Shown here one piece after another: positions 8,715 to 17,297 of a stretch of 64,000 nt of DNA. Below the pieces are notes generated by a model. It ran no database searches and was not told the origin of the DNA. It worked only from the letters and a program-made list of their open reading frames with translations. Position numbers and translations under genes: made by a program. The stretch comes from Ottelia alismoides. Lineage: Eukaryota > Streptophyta > Magnoliopsida > Alismatales > Hydrocharitaceae. The DNA is taken from the NCBI GenBank assembly GCA_037367405.1, contig JAZKJV010011400.1, forward strand, positions 7,066,501 to 7,130,500. The letters run 5' to 3'. Each line of letters starts with the position of its first letter. The first letter of the stretch is position 1.

Positions 8715-9530
8715 TCATCGTTTGTTCGCGGTGAAGGCATTTACTAGGTCACGAACTGACAAACGAAAGAGTGGTTCTCCTTCAACTTTACTGGTAACCA
8801 AGAGGTAATCGCCGTCAAGTACGAGATCCCGGAAGCGATAGTGGAACGCCAATTCGTCCGGGTCAGTTTGAAGAATTACTTTTTCAAAGACAACTTCACC
8901 AGCCGCAGTTATACTGAGGCGCAAGGTAAATTCGTCGGGTGTCAAATTACATATCAGCTCTGCGACAGCACTGAGGTCGGGGACTTTCTTCTGTTTGTGT
9001 AACCACCGGTTTTGATAACCTTCCTGCTCGAATTGATGTGCTAGCCCAGTCAGGTCGTCAATGGACTCGCAAGGATAAGTTGGGAGCCTGCGAAGATTGT
9101 CCGACAGAAAGCGTACCATATAAGCGTTAATGTCATGATTGGTCTGGCAGCCATCATACAGGCGCGGGTCGAAAGGTACGGTTAAGCACGCGATCTCTGA
9201 TGAATTGACGGAGTAACTAGTCGTATCCGACAATTCTCCGCAGATTACTAGTTTGGTGGAGTCCACGACAGCGATACTGCGCGACTTGAGAATTCGTTCG
9301 ATGTAGTTGCACAACGATCTTGATCGAAGGTAGAACCGGTAACCGTACTCATTGGATACAATACCTCGGTCCAGATTCAGCGCAAGCTTTCGCAATCGTT
9401 TCATGTCCTTGGCACCTACGGACCGCGTTACCGAGTCGAACGCGTGTGAGTTTGAGTTAATGATCGAGGTGACGAGCCACTTGCGCTTCCACGCTTGGTT
9501 ACCCCAGGCCCCGGCGGAAGCCTTGACCAT
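8715..9530 (-). CDS. Hypothetical protein, accessory region
   Basis: I do not recognise this 271-residue, soluble-looking protein. A basic N-terminal helix (MKRLRKLALNLDRG) is followed by mixed alpha/beta sequence, with a beta-rich end (FTLRLSITAAGEVVFEKVIL, ELAFHYRFRDLVLDGDYLLV). There is no signal or membrane segment. The ATG at 9530 is used; GTG at 9542 and an ATG at 9404 are alternatives. Its position among SUKH- and HEAT-type genes would fit an immunity-type protein, but nothing in the sequence proves that. Confidence 0.55.
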   Translation of the reverse strand: MVKASAGAWGNQAWKRKWLVTSIINSNSHAFDSVTRSVGAKDMKRLRKLALNLDRGIVSNEYGYRFYLRSRSLCNYIERILKSRSIAVVDSTKLVICGELSDTTSYSVNSSEIACLTVPFDPRLYDGCQTNHDINAYMVRFLSDNLRRLPTYPCESIDDLTGLAHQFEQEGYQNRWLHKQKKVPDLSAVAELICNLTPDEFTLRLSITAAGEVVFEKVILQTDPDELAFHYRFRDLVLDGDYLLVTSKVEGEPLFRLSVRDLVNAFTANKR

Positions 9531-9607
9531 CCGACAACGCACGATGATAGCACAAGCTATCTAGTCACTGCCACTCACTTTGTCCGTCGGCTCAACCGCT
9601 GGATTGT

Positions 9608-9952
9608 CTACATTGCATCGAGTTCAGATTCTATCTGTTTCCAGTCGTCTCCCAGGTCGTCGCGCCAAACGGATAACGCATTACGAATCTGATCTTTCTG
9701 AAGTGTCAAAGCTGCGTTCATTCCGCTTCTTTGCGCCCAGAGTATTGGCCAGAAAATGGGAACAATGGCGAAGCAGCCTTGAGCTACGCCGAATCCTGCC
9801 ATTGTCTGATTCAGAGCTTTCAGCTGACTCAGCTCATTCTTGATGAACAGGATTTTCGCCTTACGCACTTCTTCAGCATTTAGTCCGGAGAGTCCAGCAA
9901 TAAAGAACTGTAGCTTCTCGGGAGTAAGTCCAGTCTGAGGGTTGTTGAGCAT
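9608..9952 (-). CDS. Small hypothetical protein
   Basis: A 114-residue protein, not recognised. It begins with a predicted helical region (LTPEKLQFFIAGLSGLNAEE), continues with a charged helix (EVRKAKILFIKNELSQLKAL), has one hydrophobic segment (about 52-75, FGVAQGCFAIVPIFWPILWA) and ends in an acidic helix. It is possibly membrane-associated. Same strand and similar spacing as its neighbours. Confidence 0.5.
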   Translation of the reverse strand: MLNNPQTGLTPEKLQFFIAGLSGLNAEEVRKAKILFIKNELSQLKALNQTMAGFGVAQGCFAIVPIFWPILWAQRSGMNAALTLQKDQIRNALSVWRDDLGDDWKQIESELDAM

Positions 9953-9998
9953 TTAAATCCAGTCCTGTCTTGTTGAGTTGTCACCAAGTGGCTTTCTT

Positions 9999-10295
9999 TT
10001 ACGTCGGCTTGTTAACGGCCGCGTAACGGATACCGCAAATAATACAGAGTTGGATGCACACAATCCCAGACCATCCGCAGACTTCGGAAACAAAATGGTT
10101 TCCTGTAAGCCAATCGATGATGGCCGCAGCAAGAAACAGCAGCGACGTTGCGAGAAACAAGGCAAGGGCAAGGGTGGCCCAAAGCCGGGCTGCGGGATTG
10201 CAAGGCGGCGTCTCAAACGCTTGAGCAGATTCGATACTCTTTTTCGCAGTCCCGCATAACAGATCTGCCATCATGGCGAGAATAAAGCTGATCAT
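9999..10295 (-). CDS. Small membrane protein, coupled to upstream gene
   Basis: A 98-residue protein with hydrophobic stretches at about 38-60 (LWATLALALFLATSLLFLAA) and 72-92, consistent with two membrane helices. Its ATG overlaps the stop of the preceding gene in an ATGA junction (10292-10295), so the two small membrane proteins are translationally coupled. A longer frame upstream is ruled out by that arrangement. Function unknown. Confidence 0.6.
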   Translation of the reverse strand: MISFILAMMADLLCGTAKKSIESAQAFETPPCNPAARLWATLALALFLATSLLFLAAAIIDWLTGNHFVSEVCGWSGIVCIQLCIICGIRYAAVNKPT

Positions 10296-10627
10296 GGGTC
10301 TCGAGCCACTTTCCTCGTTGCCCAACCTATCCCTGCTCCCAATGCGCCACCGACCGACGCAACAGCCATGTGAGTTGCAAACACAGCAAGAGCCGCGGAC
10401 AAGTTTCCAGACGTTGGGCCAAGTGTTCGTGGCGACGTGAAGGCTGATCGAATCTCTAGGAAATAGTATTGCCAGAGATAGATCTCCCGCACGGCCTGAC
10501 CATCGAAAAAATGCATCGGCCAGAAAACTGTCATCAACAGGAAGATAATCCCAAAACCGACCATGAACCCAAGCCACAAGCGACGATTTCGTTTGGGCTG
10601 TTCTTCGGAGGCAGTTTGTTCGGACAT
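10292..10627 (-). CDS. Small membrane protein, first of coupled pair
   Basis: A 111-residue protein starting MSEQTASEEQPKRNRRLW, with a charged cytoplasmic N-terminus, a helix at about 18-38 (LGFMVGFGIIFLLMTVF) and a Gly/Ala-rich helix near the C-terminus (ALAVFATHMAVASVGGALGA). The start at 10627 is preferred over an upstream TTG because upstream sequence falls in an inverted repeat (10648-10752). It overlaps the next gene by four bases. Function unknown; the pair could be a membrane-acting immunity or effector module. Confidence 0.6.
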   Translation of the reverse strand: MSEQTASEEQPKRNRRLWLGFMVGFGIIFLLMTVFWPMHFFDGQAVREIYLWQYYFLEIRSAFTSPRTLGPTSGNLSAALAVFATHMAVASVGGALGAGIGWATRKVARDP

Positions 10628-10647
10628 GTGGGCTCGAACCTTCAATA

Positions 10648-10752
10648 AGGCACTGCAAGACAATAAACCACCGAACTCACGCTCTAACATTGGACAATAT
10701 TGTTCATCTCTATCTCAATATATGTTCGGTAGTTTATTGTTTTGCAGTGCCT
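10648..10752. repeat. Inverted repeat with 29-base arms
   Basis: The arm at 10648-10676 (AGGCACTGCAAGACAATAAA...) and its reverse complement at 10724-10752 match at all but about three positions and enclose 47 AT-rich bases. It lies directly upstream of the small membrane gene pair and downstream of the propeller gene at 10782 start side. It may be a MITE-like insertion or a large hairpin. Confidence 0.75.
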
Positions 10753-10781
10753 AAGTACCGCTCAAACGGTAGTCCATGGCG

Positions 10782-11906
10782 CTAGAATCGCTCAAACGAC
10801 TCGCCGTTGAATCGATACGCGCCTGCGTCGAGTGTACCGAGCCACAGGTTACCGCGGATGTCCCGGTAAATCGAGATCAGCTTTACATCCGCGGCACCAT
10901 CTTTTACGGGGTAACGAGTCACCTGGTCGCCATCATAACGCCAGACGCCTAACCGGCCGGAAGCCATCCATAGTGCGCCCTTCTCGTCTTCGACGGCTGA
11001 CATGAAGTAGACTCGGTCCTGTCCGTCGGGCGTCGTTAGCTCTATCCCTTCTTGCCGCTGGTACTTGATGTGGCCCTTGTCGGGTTCGGGCGCGTCCTTC
11101 GCGTCAACGCGAAAGCGATAGCGGGTGTTACAGATCCAGAAGGCCCCCGAGCTGCTCTCGAGAATGGAGCGGATGCCGAACGAGCCGCCTCCCTCAATGT
11201 TGGTCAGATGCTCCTCGTACAGCCATTTGAAGGACTGCCCGTCGAAACGACAGGCACCGGCGCAAGCAGTGCCGAACCAGAGGTTTCCGCTGCGATCTTT
11301 GGAGATGGTGTAAACGTCGTACGGCCTGAAAATCGCGTTAGGGAATTGTGAGCGAGGGAACATTGCAGCCACCGCTTCGCCTGTCTTGGTTTGCGGGAGT
11401 ACCAAGCGGTGCAGCGACTTACCGTCGTAGCGATAGACCGTGCCAGTGTCGGGAGGGCCCACAAACCATAGGTCGTCCGGTTGCTTCTGCCACATCGCCA
11501 GCGGTGAGATGCTCAGCGTCTCGAAGGCTCGCCCGTCGAACTTGCTGATGCCCTCGTAAGTGGTGAAGTAGATGTTCCCTGCTTTGTCTTCCTGGATGCC
11601 CCGGATGCGATTGCTGACCAGCCCATCGTTCGTGGTGAAGTTGACAAGGACCTGCCCGTCGTAACGGTACACCCCGCGTTCGTTGCTTCCGAACCAGTAC
11701 GTGTGGTCCTTGGCCTGGAAGATATAATAAATCGCTTTATCGAGTGCTGTAACGATTTCACCCTGAGAGACCGATACCTTTCGATCGCTCAAAACGCTGC
11801 CAGTCGATAGCGCAGGCGCGGCGGGCGGGCCCGTGTCCTGACCGATAGCCCAGCCGGACAGTACGGCAATCAGCGACAGGGTGATCAAGTTAGCTCGATG
11901 ATGCAT
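10782..11906 (-). CDS. Secreted two-component-regulator-type propeller protein (Reg_prop repeats)
   Basis: A 374-residue protein with a signal peptide (ITLSLIAVLSGWAIGQ), then repeats typical of Reg_prop blades: IYYIFQAKDHTYWFGSNERG, IRGIQEDKAGNIYFTTYEGI, SKDRSGNLWFGTACAG, IYRDIRGNLWLGTLDAG, most followed by YRYDG or similar. These form a seven-bladed sensor propeller in hybrid histidine kinases of Bacteroidetes. Here there is no kinase, only the exported propeller, which is common in planctomycetes. The ligand is unknown. Confidence 0.85.
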   Translation of the reverse strand: MHHRANLITLSLIAVLSGWAIGQDTGPPAAPALSTGSVLSDRKVSVSQGEIVTALDKAIYYIFQAKDHTYWFGSNERGVYRYDGQVLVNFTTNDGLVSNRIRGIQEDKAGNIYFTTYEGISKFDGRAFETLSISPLAMWQKQPDDLWFVGPPDTGTVYRYDGKSLHRLVLPQTKTGEAVAAMFPRSQFPNAIFRPYDVYTISKDRSGNLWFGTACAGACRFDGQSFKWLYEEHLTNIEGGGSFGIRSILESSSGAFWICNTRYRFRVDAKDAPEPDKGHIKYQRQEGIELTTPDGQDRVYFMSAVEDEKGALWMASGRLGVWRYDGDQVTRYPVKDGAADVKLISIYRDIRGNLWLGTLDAGAYRFNGESFERF

Positions 11907-12220
11907 ATCCCAGCTCTAACATGGCTCGTCAGACCGCCGCGTTGATGGACTCGCCGCTGTAAAGTGGGACCCAACGCGACGTTGGTCCAGCGCATGGATT
12001 CGTTTCCTTTGAGCTGTGAACGATGAAAAACAGCCCATCGGATTTCATTCTTGCGCGTTGCAGTTGAACCAGTTCATTATACAGGGAGTGCCGGTCGTAC
12101 GGTCAATGAGTTGGAATATCGGTTCAAGTAGTTCCAAGCCAGTTGTTGGCAATATCGAATCGATCTCGGAAGCCTAAGGACGGTATATTGGGCCAGCACG
12201 CAAGGCCTTGGTTTGCATCC
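11907..12220. other. Gene-free spacer
   Basis: About 314 bases between the propeller gene and the next minus-strand gene. I see no convincing ORF, RNA or repeat family here, apart from short imperfect inverted words around 11970-11985 (CCAACGCGACGTTGG). Confidence 0.4.
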
Positions 12221-12814
12221 TTATTGTTTGAGAATCTCGCGTCCAAGTTGATGACCGCAGGCCAAGCAGTTCCGGCGATACTCGGGACACAGGGCGTGGC
12301 AGTTGGGACATTTCCTCTTGGTAATGTTCTTCCATCTCTGGTTTGCATTCGCCACCCGCTCAAGCTCACCTATGCCTTGGGTCAATGCTACGGTGTCAAA
12401 CCGATCGTCGGCATGCCATCCATGCGATTCGAAATAATCATCTGCACCAATAATTGCGTCAATGGCATTAGCTACGCGCTCGTGGGCCTCGTTACGAATT
12501 GCGAGCGGTTTCTTCCAGAGCCCCGGTGACTTTGCACCAATGCCCAGAATCCAGTAGCCCGCAATGTAAGAATACAGAGATAGCTCAACACGAATTTTCG
12601 TGTCGCAAGTCGCTATCGCTGCATACCAGCCCCAGTCTTCCATCAAAGGACAGCAATCAACTTTGAAGTCTGGGCCAGGAAGCAGCCGAGCATAAATCCA
12701 ACCAAGGCAATCGCCTCCAACGAACCAACGACCAAGGTCTTCGTCCGATTGGTGGCTGAGAAACAGACCGCTACGAAAAAGCAAGTAATTGCGATTCGTC
12801 ATGTCGTAGAGCAT
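12221..12814 (-). CDS. Hypothetical protein with C-terminal zinc ribbon
   Basis: A 197-residue protein whose C-terminus carries two CxxC-type knuckles (RKCPNCHALCPEYRRNCLACG), a probable zinc ribbon. The N-terminal 150 residues are mixed alpha/beta with many aromatic residues (WFVGGDCLGWIYARLLPGP) and match no family I recognise. The ATG at 12814 is chosen because GGAG lies about six bases upstream and the longer TTG start would overlap the preceding gene. Unknown function. Confidence 0.6.
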   Translation of the reverse strand: MLYDMTNRNYLLFRSGLFLSHQSDEDLGRWFVGGDCLGWIYARLLPGPDFKVDCCPLMEDWGWYAAIATCDTKIRVELSLYSYIAGYWILGIGAKSPGLWKKPLAIRNEAHERVANAIDAIIGADDYFESHGWHADDRFDTVALTQGIGELERVANANQRWKNITKRKCPNCHALCPEYRRNCLACGHQLGREILKQ

Positions 12815-12842
12815 TGGCTCCGAGTTGCGAACATGAACTTTG

Positions 12843-13286
12843 TTATCCCGGATTGACGACTTGACCAACTGCCCAGACGCTCAGCACCTCTACATTAGGA
12901 ATCGTCTTCCTCACCAGCCCACACTGTAGCGCAATGTCATTCTCAATCTCGGCACGGTGCAGTCTGAAATGTTCGAAGTTGTCTCCCTGAAATCTGACCA
13001 TGACGCGAGTCAGAGACGGAAGCTGTGTGAGGCGAGATATAGCTTCCTGCGTTGAGCCTCGCGGGACTTCGATGTAGACAACATCAATCGTGTCAAAAAG
13101 CCAGCTTCGCTTCTGTAAGTCTTGGATCGACTCACAATACCCGCCGTCTTTAAATTGGACAGCATGGCCTTCGTTGAGGAATTGAGCCGCTAAATCATGC
13201 TGGCGAGCCTTTCGATAGACAATGAATAGACTGACAAGGCTAAGCGACAAACAAGTAAGCCCGACAAATCGTTTGTATCGTATCAT
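12843..13286 (-). CDS. Membrane-anchored hypothetical protein
   Basis: A 147-residue protein with a basic N-terminus and a single hydrophobic anchor (about residues 6-24, VGLTCLSLSLVSLFIVY), then a soluble domain with LSRLTQLPSLTRVMVRF-type leucine-rich spacing. The start at 13286 has one of the clearest ribosome binding sites in the region (AAAGGAG, six bases upstream). About 28 bases separate its stop from the start of the zinc-ribbon gene, so the two may be co-transcribed. Confidence 0.6.
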   Translation of the reverse strand: MIRYKRFVGLTCLSLSLVSLFIVYRKARQHDLAAQFLNEGHAVQFKDGGYCESIQDLQKRSWLFDTIDVVYIEVPRGSTQEAISRLTQLPSLTRVMVRFQGDNFEHFRLHRAEIENDIALQCGLVRKTIPNVEVLSVWAVGQVVNPG

Positions 13287-13357
13287 GAGTTCTCCTTTCA
13301 ACAGCACGCGATCGCGGTCTGGGCGCAACGGTAGGTCGTGTTTCTATAAGCTTCGAT

Positions 13358-13780
13358 TCAGTCTCGTGATTTGGTCAGCGTCACAAAGATATGCTCGAAC
13401 GCTGAAGGATCAGCGAAATACAAATCGGGAAAACGCACGCGGATGCGAGTTTCGAGCCCCTCCTCTAACAGTTTGCCAAACTCGATCTCCAGCAGATCTA
13501 CCCAGAAGTGCTCGCCCATCATGCTGATGGTCAGATATATCGACCCTTCGCATCGCTCCGGGGCTGAAGCAAGGTCAAACCGGTTGCCCGCCAGTGCTTT
13601 AGGGTCTGTAGTTGGAAGTTGAAAACCATCGAACAGCAGCTCAGGCTCTTCCTGAAACGTATCCACTTCGTCTACACGCAGCATAAACGGCTCTAAGGTA
13701 ATACCGAGACCGTTGCCACGGGGCGCGAGCGAGCAAGAGACAGGTCGAAGATTTTGTTCAGCGAAGTTCATTACAGTCAT
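13358..13780 (-). CDS. Hypothetical protein, possible immunity-type
   Basis: A 140-residue beta-rich acidic protein (ITLEPFMLRVDEVDTFQEEP; CEGSIYLTISMMGEHFWVDLLEIEFG) ending in a helix and FEHIFVTLTKSRD. There is no signal or membrane segment. The start is uncertain: ATG 13780 or 13771, or TTG 13813. Size, acidity and neighbourhood resemble small immunity proteins, but I do not recognise a family. Confidence 0.45.
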   Translation of the reverse strand: MTVMNFAEQNLRPVSCSLAPRGNGLGITLEPFMLRVDEVDTFQEEPELLFDGFQLPTTDPKALAGNRFDLASAPERCEGSIYLTISMMGEHFWVDLLEIEFGKLLEEGLETRIRVRFPDLYFADPSAFEHIFVTLTKSRD

Positions 13781-13922
13781 GTGAATTTCGATGCGGAATG
13801 CTCCCGACGCCAATACTACAGCCAGGTGACATCACCACTGCCGTCACGATAAGAAATCGCCATGCGGTCTTCAATCCAGGGGATAGTGAAAATCCTCCGT
13901 GCATGTTCTTTCAGCCATTGTT

Positions 13923-14333
13923 CTAACCGTTCCTGGGGCGCCGGTCGAGACGTGTGTAAATCTCGCCGACCAAAATGTCGAGTTCATGAGTCACTCTACT
14001 GGCCACATGGTCATGCAGGAGCAGGTATAGAACAAGTGGTATTCCGAGCAGCGGAATTGACGCCAGCAATGAAAGCAGTCCGAGCAAGATTCCCGATACG
14101 GTGAGAGATGTCTGGAGTCCGATCCGAATGCCTACGGTGCCATCAAGGTCGACCACTGCAAGTAATCCGTAGCCCTGTATTAGCGAAGACGTGCCGACAA
14201 GCCCGTAATACTCAAGCACTTCATCAGTAGCAGATCGAGTCACAGAACATTTCCTCGACTCGAGCAGGCGAAGCAAACATTGCGTAGCCGCCTCTACCGA
14301 TGTGCTGGTCAGAGTTAGGTTGCGAACAAGCAT
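13923..14333 (-). CDS. Small hypothetical membrane protein
   Basis: A 136-residue protein: a soluble N-terminal domain of about 75 residues (TSTSVEAATQCLLRLLESRK...), then a long hydrophobic hairpin (about 76-112, SGILLGLLSLLASIPLLGIP) and a charged C-terminal helix (VTHELDILVGEIYTRLDRR). It resembles small proteins with a substrate-like head and two membrane helices; no family is recognised. Confidence 0.55.
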   Translation of the reverse strand: MLVRNLTLTSTSVEAATQCLLRLLESRKCSVTRSATDEVLEYYGLVGTSSLIQGYGLLAVVDLDGTVGIRIGLQTSLTVSGILLGLLSLLASIPLLGIPLVLYLLLHDHVASRVTHELDILVGEIYTRLDRRPRNG

Positions 14334-14389
14334 AGGGTCAAGCGATCCTCACTGAGTAGTCTATATCTTGTCGGACTTTTGTCTGGAAA

Positions 14390-14722
14390 TCAACTGTCAG
14401 TAACGCTGCCCGGCGAAGGAGCTGGACTTGGTATTGCATTAGTTGCGGGCATAGTTCCTCGTCGATGCGGACCGGATTGTCTTGAAGGCAGCAACAGGCC
14501 ATGTAGAACCCCACAAATTGCCAGAATGACAATGAGTTCTAGTTTCGTCATCGGTCGATGATTGAGGGGGCTTAGCGATTTATCTTTGAGTTGGGACAGA
14601 GCAAACCAGATGAGGAAATCCAACGCCAGTGCAGTCCCAATTCCGCGAAAACCAAATGACGTCCATCCAGCCAAGAGGATAGAAACAAGGCCGGTCACCA
14701 CAAGCAAAAATTTTAAAGTCAT
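14390..14722 (-). CDS. Small hypothetical membrane protein
   Basis: A 110-residue protein with hydrophobic segments at about 4-22, 26-44 and 60-78 (LELIVILAICGVLHGLLLP), and a Pro/Ser-rich C-terminal tail. No family recognised. Just upstream of its start (14738-14782) is a CTCCTG/CTCGTG triplet-like low-complexity tract. Confidence 0.5.
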   Translation of the reverse strand: MTLKFLLVVTGLVSILLAGWTSFGFRGIGTALALDFLIWFALSQLKDKSLSPLNHRPMTKLELIVILAICGVLHGLLLPSRQSGPHRRGTMPATNAIPSPAPSPGSVTDS

Positions 14723-14816
14723 TTGAGATGGCTAGGATGATCTGCTCCTACTCCTGCTCGTGCTCCTGCTCGTGCTCCTGCTCGACGCAAACGCAGTTAG
14801 CCAAGCGAGAAATTGA

Positions 14817-15212
14817 TCAGGAAGCTGGGTTTGAGCCATCGATTAGTTCGTCTCGGCGCGCTAGCAGCATCCCGTAGACTTCTTTACGTATTGACCAAAC
14901 GCAGATGAAAATCAAAAGGCTTATTAGCCCAAGATTGAAGTACCAAACGGCCCACAGTGCGAGACTCATCAGCGGAAGAAAGACGAGATAGGCGATTGCG
15001 AGTGGCTTTGATGCCGCGAGGTTGCGTTGTTCTACCTCCACTCCAACCAGCGTACGTGCAGCGGCGCGAACTGCCAGCTTCCAAACCAGGATCACTCCGA
15101 TGGATGCTGCGACTAAAGACCAGCACAAACCCGAGGGAATCTTCGGTTGCAAGATCGCCACACATGCCATAACAGCGACGGCTGATACCGGAGGGAATAT
15201 GAAGTGCTGCAT
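14817..15212 (-). CDS. Small hypothetical membrane protein
   Basis: A 131-residue protein beginning MQHFIFPPVSAVAVMACVAI, with about four hydrophobic segments, the last pair being ALWAVWYFNLGLISLLIFI and its neighbour, and a basic cytoplasmic end (RKEVYGMLLARRDELIDG). The ATG at 15212 has AGAGG seven bases upstream; the longer frame to 15266 is less likely. Function unknown. Confidence 0.55.
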   Translation of the reverse strand: MQHFIFPPVSAVAVMACVAILQPKIPSGLCWSLVAASIGVILVWKLAVRAAARTLVGVEVEQRNLAASKPLAIAYLVFLPLMSLALWAVWYFNLGLISLLIFICVWSIRKEVYGMLLARRDELIDGSNPAS

Positions 15213-15360
15213 TATGGAAGCCTCTGGCCGCAAAGCCTTGCATGTTCGACGAACGTCACCGATCACGAAACGACAATTGGCCGTCCCCTATTCTGTTTGG
15301 AAGCGAGATTGACTCGGTTTCACGTAGCGCTGACTGGCCAGCGGCGCTGAGCTGCATAAA

Positions 15361-15389
15361 AGTGAATAACAACAAGTAGGTTCCAGCGC
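15361..15389. repeat. R8 repeat word, copy 1
   Basis: AGTGAATAACAACAAGTAGG(TTCCAGCGC) is nearly identical to the right half of the repeat at 17102-17169. It lies downstream of unrelated genes in the accessory block. Confidence 0.6.
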
Positions 15390-15482
15390 AGTCATTGTAA
15401 ATCATGGCACGGATGATCGTATTTCTCGGGATTGGCAGGTCGGCAATTTTTCGCATCTTGAGTCGTATTTCGGCTCCAAGAT

Positions 15483-15638
15483 GGCCAGCCGAAGGGCGCT
15501 AGCCCCGGTTCCTGAAATGCCCGCAGGGCAACTGACCGCGGTCCTTCAATCAGGCCGATTCGCGGTTGACAAACAAGCTGCGACAACCGATTTGTATCGG
15601 CTTCGAAGAAACCGGGGCTAGCGCCCTGCGGCTGGCTA
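15483..15638. repeat. R7 MITE-like inverted repeat
   Basis: Outer arms of about 28 bases (GGCCAGCCGAAGGGCGCTAG...CCGGTT and its inverse ACCGGGGCTAGCGCCCTGCG...GCT) enclose about 100 non-coding bases. A shorter related word (GCCCTGCGGGCGCTAGCGGC) occurs at 34155-34174. From here to 15991 no convincing gene was seen. Confidence 0.65.
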
Positions 15639-15991
15639 ATTATGTCCGTTCGCGTGCTTCGGTGGATGTCTTGGGGCTCAACGCGCGGATGCCATAAAAC
15701 TCTTTGAATTGGAATTAAGTCATGCTGGTTCCGAAGTGGTTACGTTTGATATCATGCATTCGCGCCGAAAAAGTGTCTACTTTAAAAACTCGGGGGAGGC
15801 TGGCTCTGGCGAAGGCGTTGCTTTTGCTCGGGGAATTCTTCAACACAGTCGGGCGGTCCTTGCGATGCGGGCGCTGCGCAAGGCCTGGCTTCTTGGCACG
15901 TGATAACAATTCTAAAGCGATGTCCGTTTGGGGCAATGGAGCATCGAGTCGGAGTCGCAGGAGTTGATGGTCAACTACGGAATCGCCCTGG

Positions 15992-16555
15992 CTAACGCAA
16001 CGTCGGTTCATCGTTTAGTTCACCTTTGCTCGGATCGCGTCGCATGGAAGGCGGCAGCGGCTTATGAATCTGCCTGACGGAAGGTTTAGCGTCGAACTGG
16101 CCAGTCACGAAGGTGAGTCGTCCATCACTATCCCTCTTCAAGAAGAGAACAAAATCGTTTGGCACACGCATCATCCACGTACCATACTTATCAGTTTGGC
16201 CAATCTCTTCATCCTCACGCTTTGGGAACCACACGAGCAGCGGTCCATTTCCGATTCCGGGAGCATTAGGCCTGTATTCGTAGTGACATAACTCCAAGGT
16301 CTCTCCCTCGTGCTGTCCCTTTAAAACTGTCAACACTTTGAATTCTGTAAATATGGGCTTGAGATAGTCTGCTGCGACGTCTAGCGGGACGATGTTGTCG
16401 CCGTCTTTGGGCTCTCGTGTGTCGAGTGCATGCACGATGACCACAAGATCGGATTGTTTCATGAGCTCAGCGTATGACAATCTTGGTACAACTCGGGCAA
16501 CCGCGAGGCTTGTTCCCACGAGTGATACGAACAAGGCGAACAGGGCGGTTCTCAT
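15992..16555 (-). CDS. Secreted hypothetical protein
   Basis: A 187-residue protein with a clear signal peptide (MRTALFALFVSLVGTSLAVA) and a soluble domain with LSYAELMKQSDLVVIVHALD, FTEFKVLTVLKGQHEGETLE and DFVLFLKRDSDGRLTFVTGQ. This strand pattern is common in planctomycete exported proteins of unknown function. AGGA about nine bases before the ATG supports the start. It is the only clearly exported small protein in the central part of the accessory block. Confidence 0.65.
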   Translation of the reverse strand: MRTALFALFVSLVGTSLAVARVVPRLSYAELMKQSDLVVIVHALDTREPKDGDNIVPLDVAADYLKPIFTEFKVLTVLKGQHEGETLELCHYEYRPNAPGIGNGPLLVWFPKREDEEIGQTDKYGTWMMRVPNDFVLFLKRDSDGRLTFVTGQFDAKPSVRQIHKPLPPSMRRDPSKGELNDEPTLR

Positions 16556-16632
16556 AGGAGTGTCCTAAATCGGCATACGCCAATGTTTTAAAAACGCGCG
16601 TCTTCGGCGGTTGCCGTTCACCGCTTTTTGCG

Positions 16633-17079
16633 TCACGCTTTCAGAGCGCATTTAGCGACCCATGCATTGAAGTCTTCGTATTCTGAGTCTGTTACTGCGT
16701 AGTCTTGCTCATGATCCAACCAGTATACTCGCTGGCTGCATTTCCCGTCGGTCACCTTGAACGCAAGGTAGTCACCACAGCCATTGTCAGAGAAGGGCAG
16801 AACGGTGGTCCCGATCCCAGGTAAAAACTTGGACTCACGCCATAAGCTCCATCCGCTGTCAGGGTCAAACGAGTAAACCCAAGCATAGAGAAAGTCACCA
16901 GCACCATACTGTTCGAGGAATCGCCGAAATTGTGAATTGAGACTCACGCGATGCTTTTGCTCCAATGCGTCGACCCGTTTGAAATCCATCGGTGCATCTC
17001 GATTGACATGGTCGCCATCGAAAAACTTCGACTTGCCGCGAACTTCTGCAATCATCAAGTCAAGATCAGTGCTATTCAT
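16633..17079 (-). CDS. SMI1/KNR4 (SUKH) family protein, immunity-type
   Basis: A 148-residue protein with the SUKH pattern. An N-terminal helix (FKRVDALEQKHRVSLNSQFR) leads into RFLEQYGAGDFLYAWVYSFD, then VLPFSDNGCGDYLAFKVTDG and RVYWLDHEQDYAVTDSEYED, ending FNAWVAKCAL. SUKH proteins commonly act as immunity proteins that bind and neutralise polymorphic or contact-dependent nuclease toxins. No cognate toxin is within reach, which fits an orphan or poly-immunity arrangement. Confidence 0.85.
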   Translation of the reverse strand: MNSTDLDLMIAEVRGKSKFFDGDHVNRDAPMDFKRVDALEQKHRVSLNSQFRRFLEQYGAGDFLYAWVYSFDPDSGWSLWRESKFLPGIGTTVLPFSDNGCGDYLAFKVTDGKCSQRVYWLDHEQDYAVTDSEYEDFNAWVAKCALKA

Positions 17080-17101
17080 TGAGGGTATGTGTGTGACGTA
17101 A

Positions 17102-17169
17102 CTTCAGCCATCACCGGGCATCGGCAAGTGAGGTCGCTGAAGTGAATAATAACAAGTAGGTTCCAGCGC
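17102..17169. repeat. R8 repeat, fullest copy
   Basis: It contains GCCATCACCGGGCATCGGCA, AGTGAGGTCGCTGAAGTGAA and TAATAACAAGTAGGTTCCAG in order. The ends ACTTCAGC / GCTGAAGT can form an eight-base stem. The left part recurs at 18033-18076 and the right part at 15361-15389. Confidence 0.65.
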
Positions 17170-17297
17170 GTCGTGAGTAGGGTGCCAATACACCTTCGTG
17201 GGAGTCGATCAAGCTTTCGCACTGAGTAGTCAGGGTCAATCTGACCGGGACAAATTGGTAGGTTTCTTCGTCAGTACAATTCAAGAATAACAGACAA

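Noticed and set aside
13816..13950. Minus-strand frame reading HARRIFTIPWIEDRMAISYRDGSGDVTWL before a stop, like the tail of a larger protein (only 20-residue parts considered here)
   Set aside because: No start codon or upstream domain; it overlaps the membrane-protein gene at 13923 in another frame. Possibly a decayed gene end, but support is too thin to list.
15709..16011. Open frames on both strands between the R7 repeat and the gene at 15992
   Set aside because: They contradict each other across the same DNA, have no ribosome binding site or recognisable domain, and one overlaps the end of the 15992 gene.
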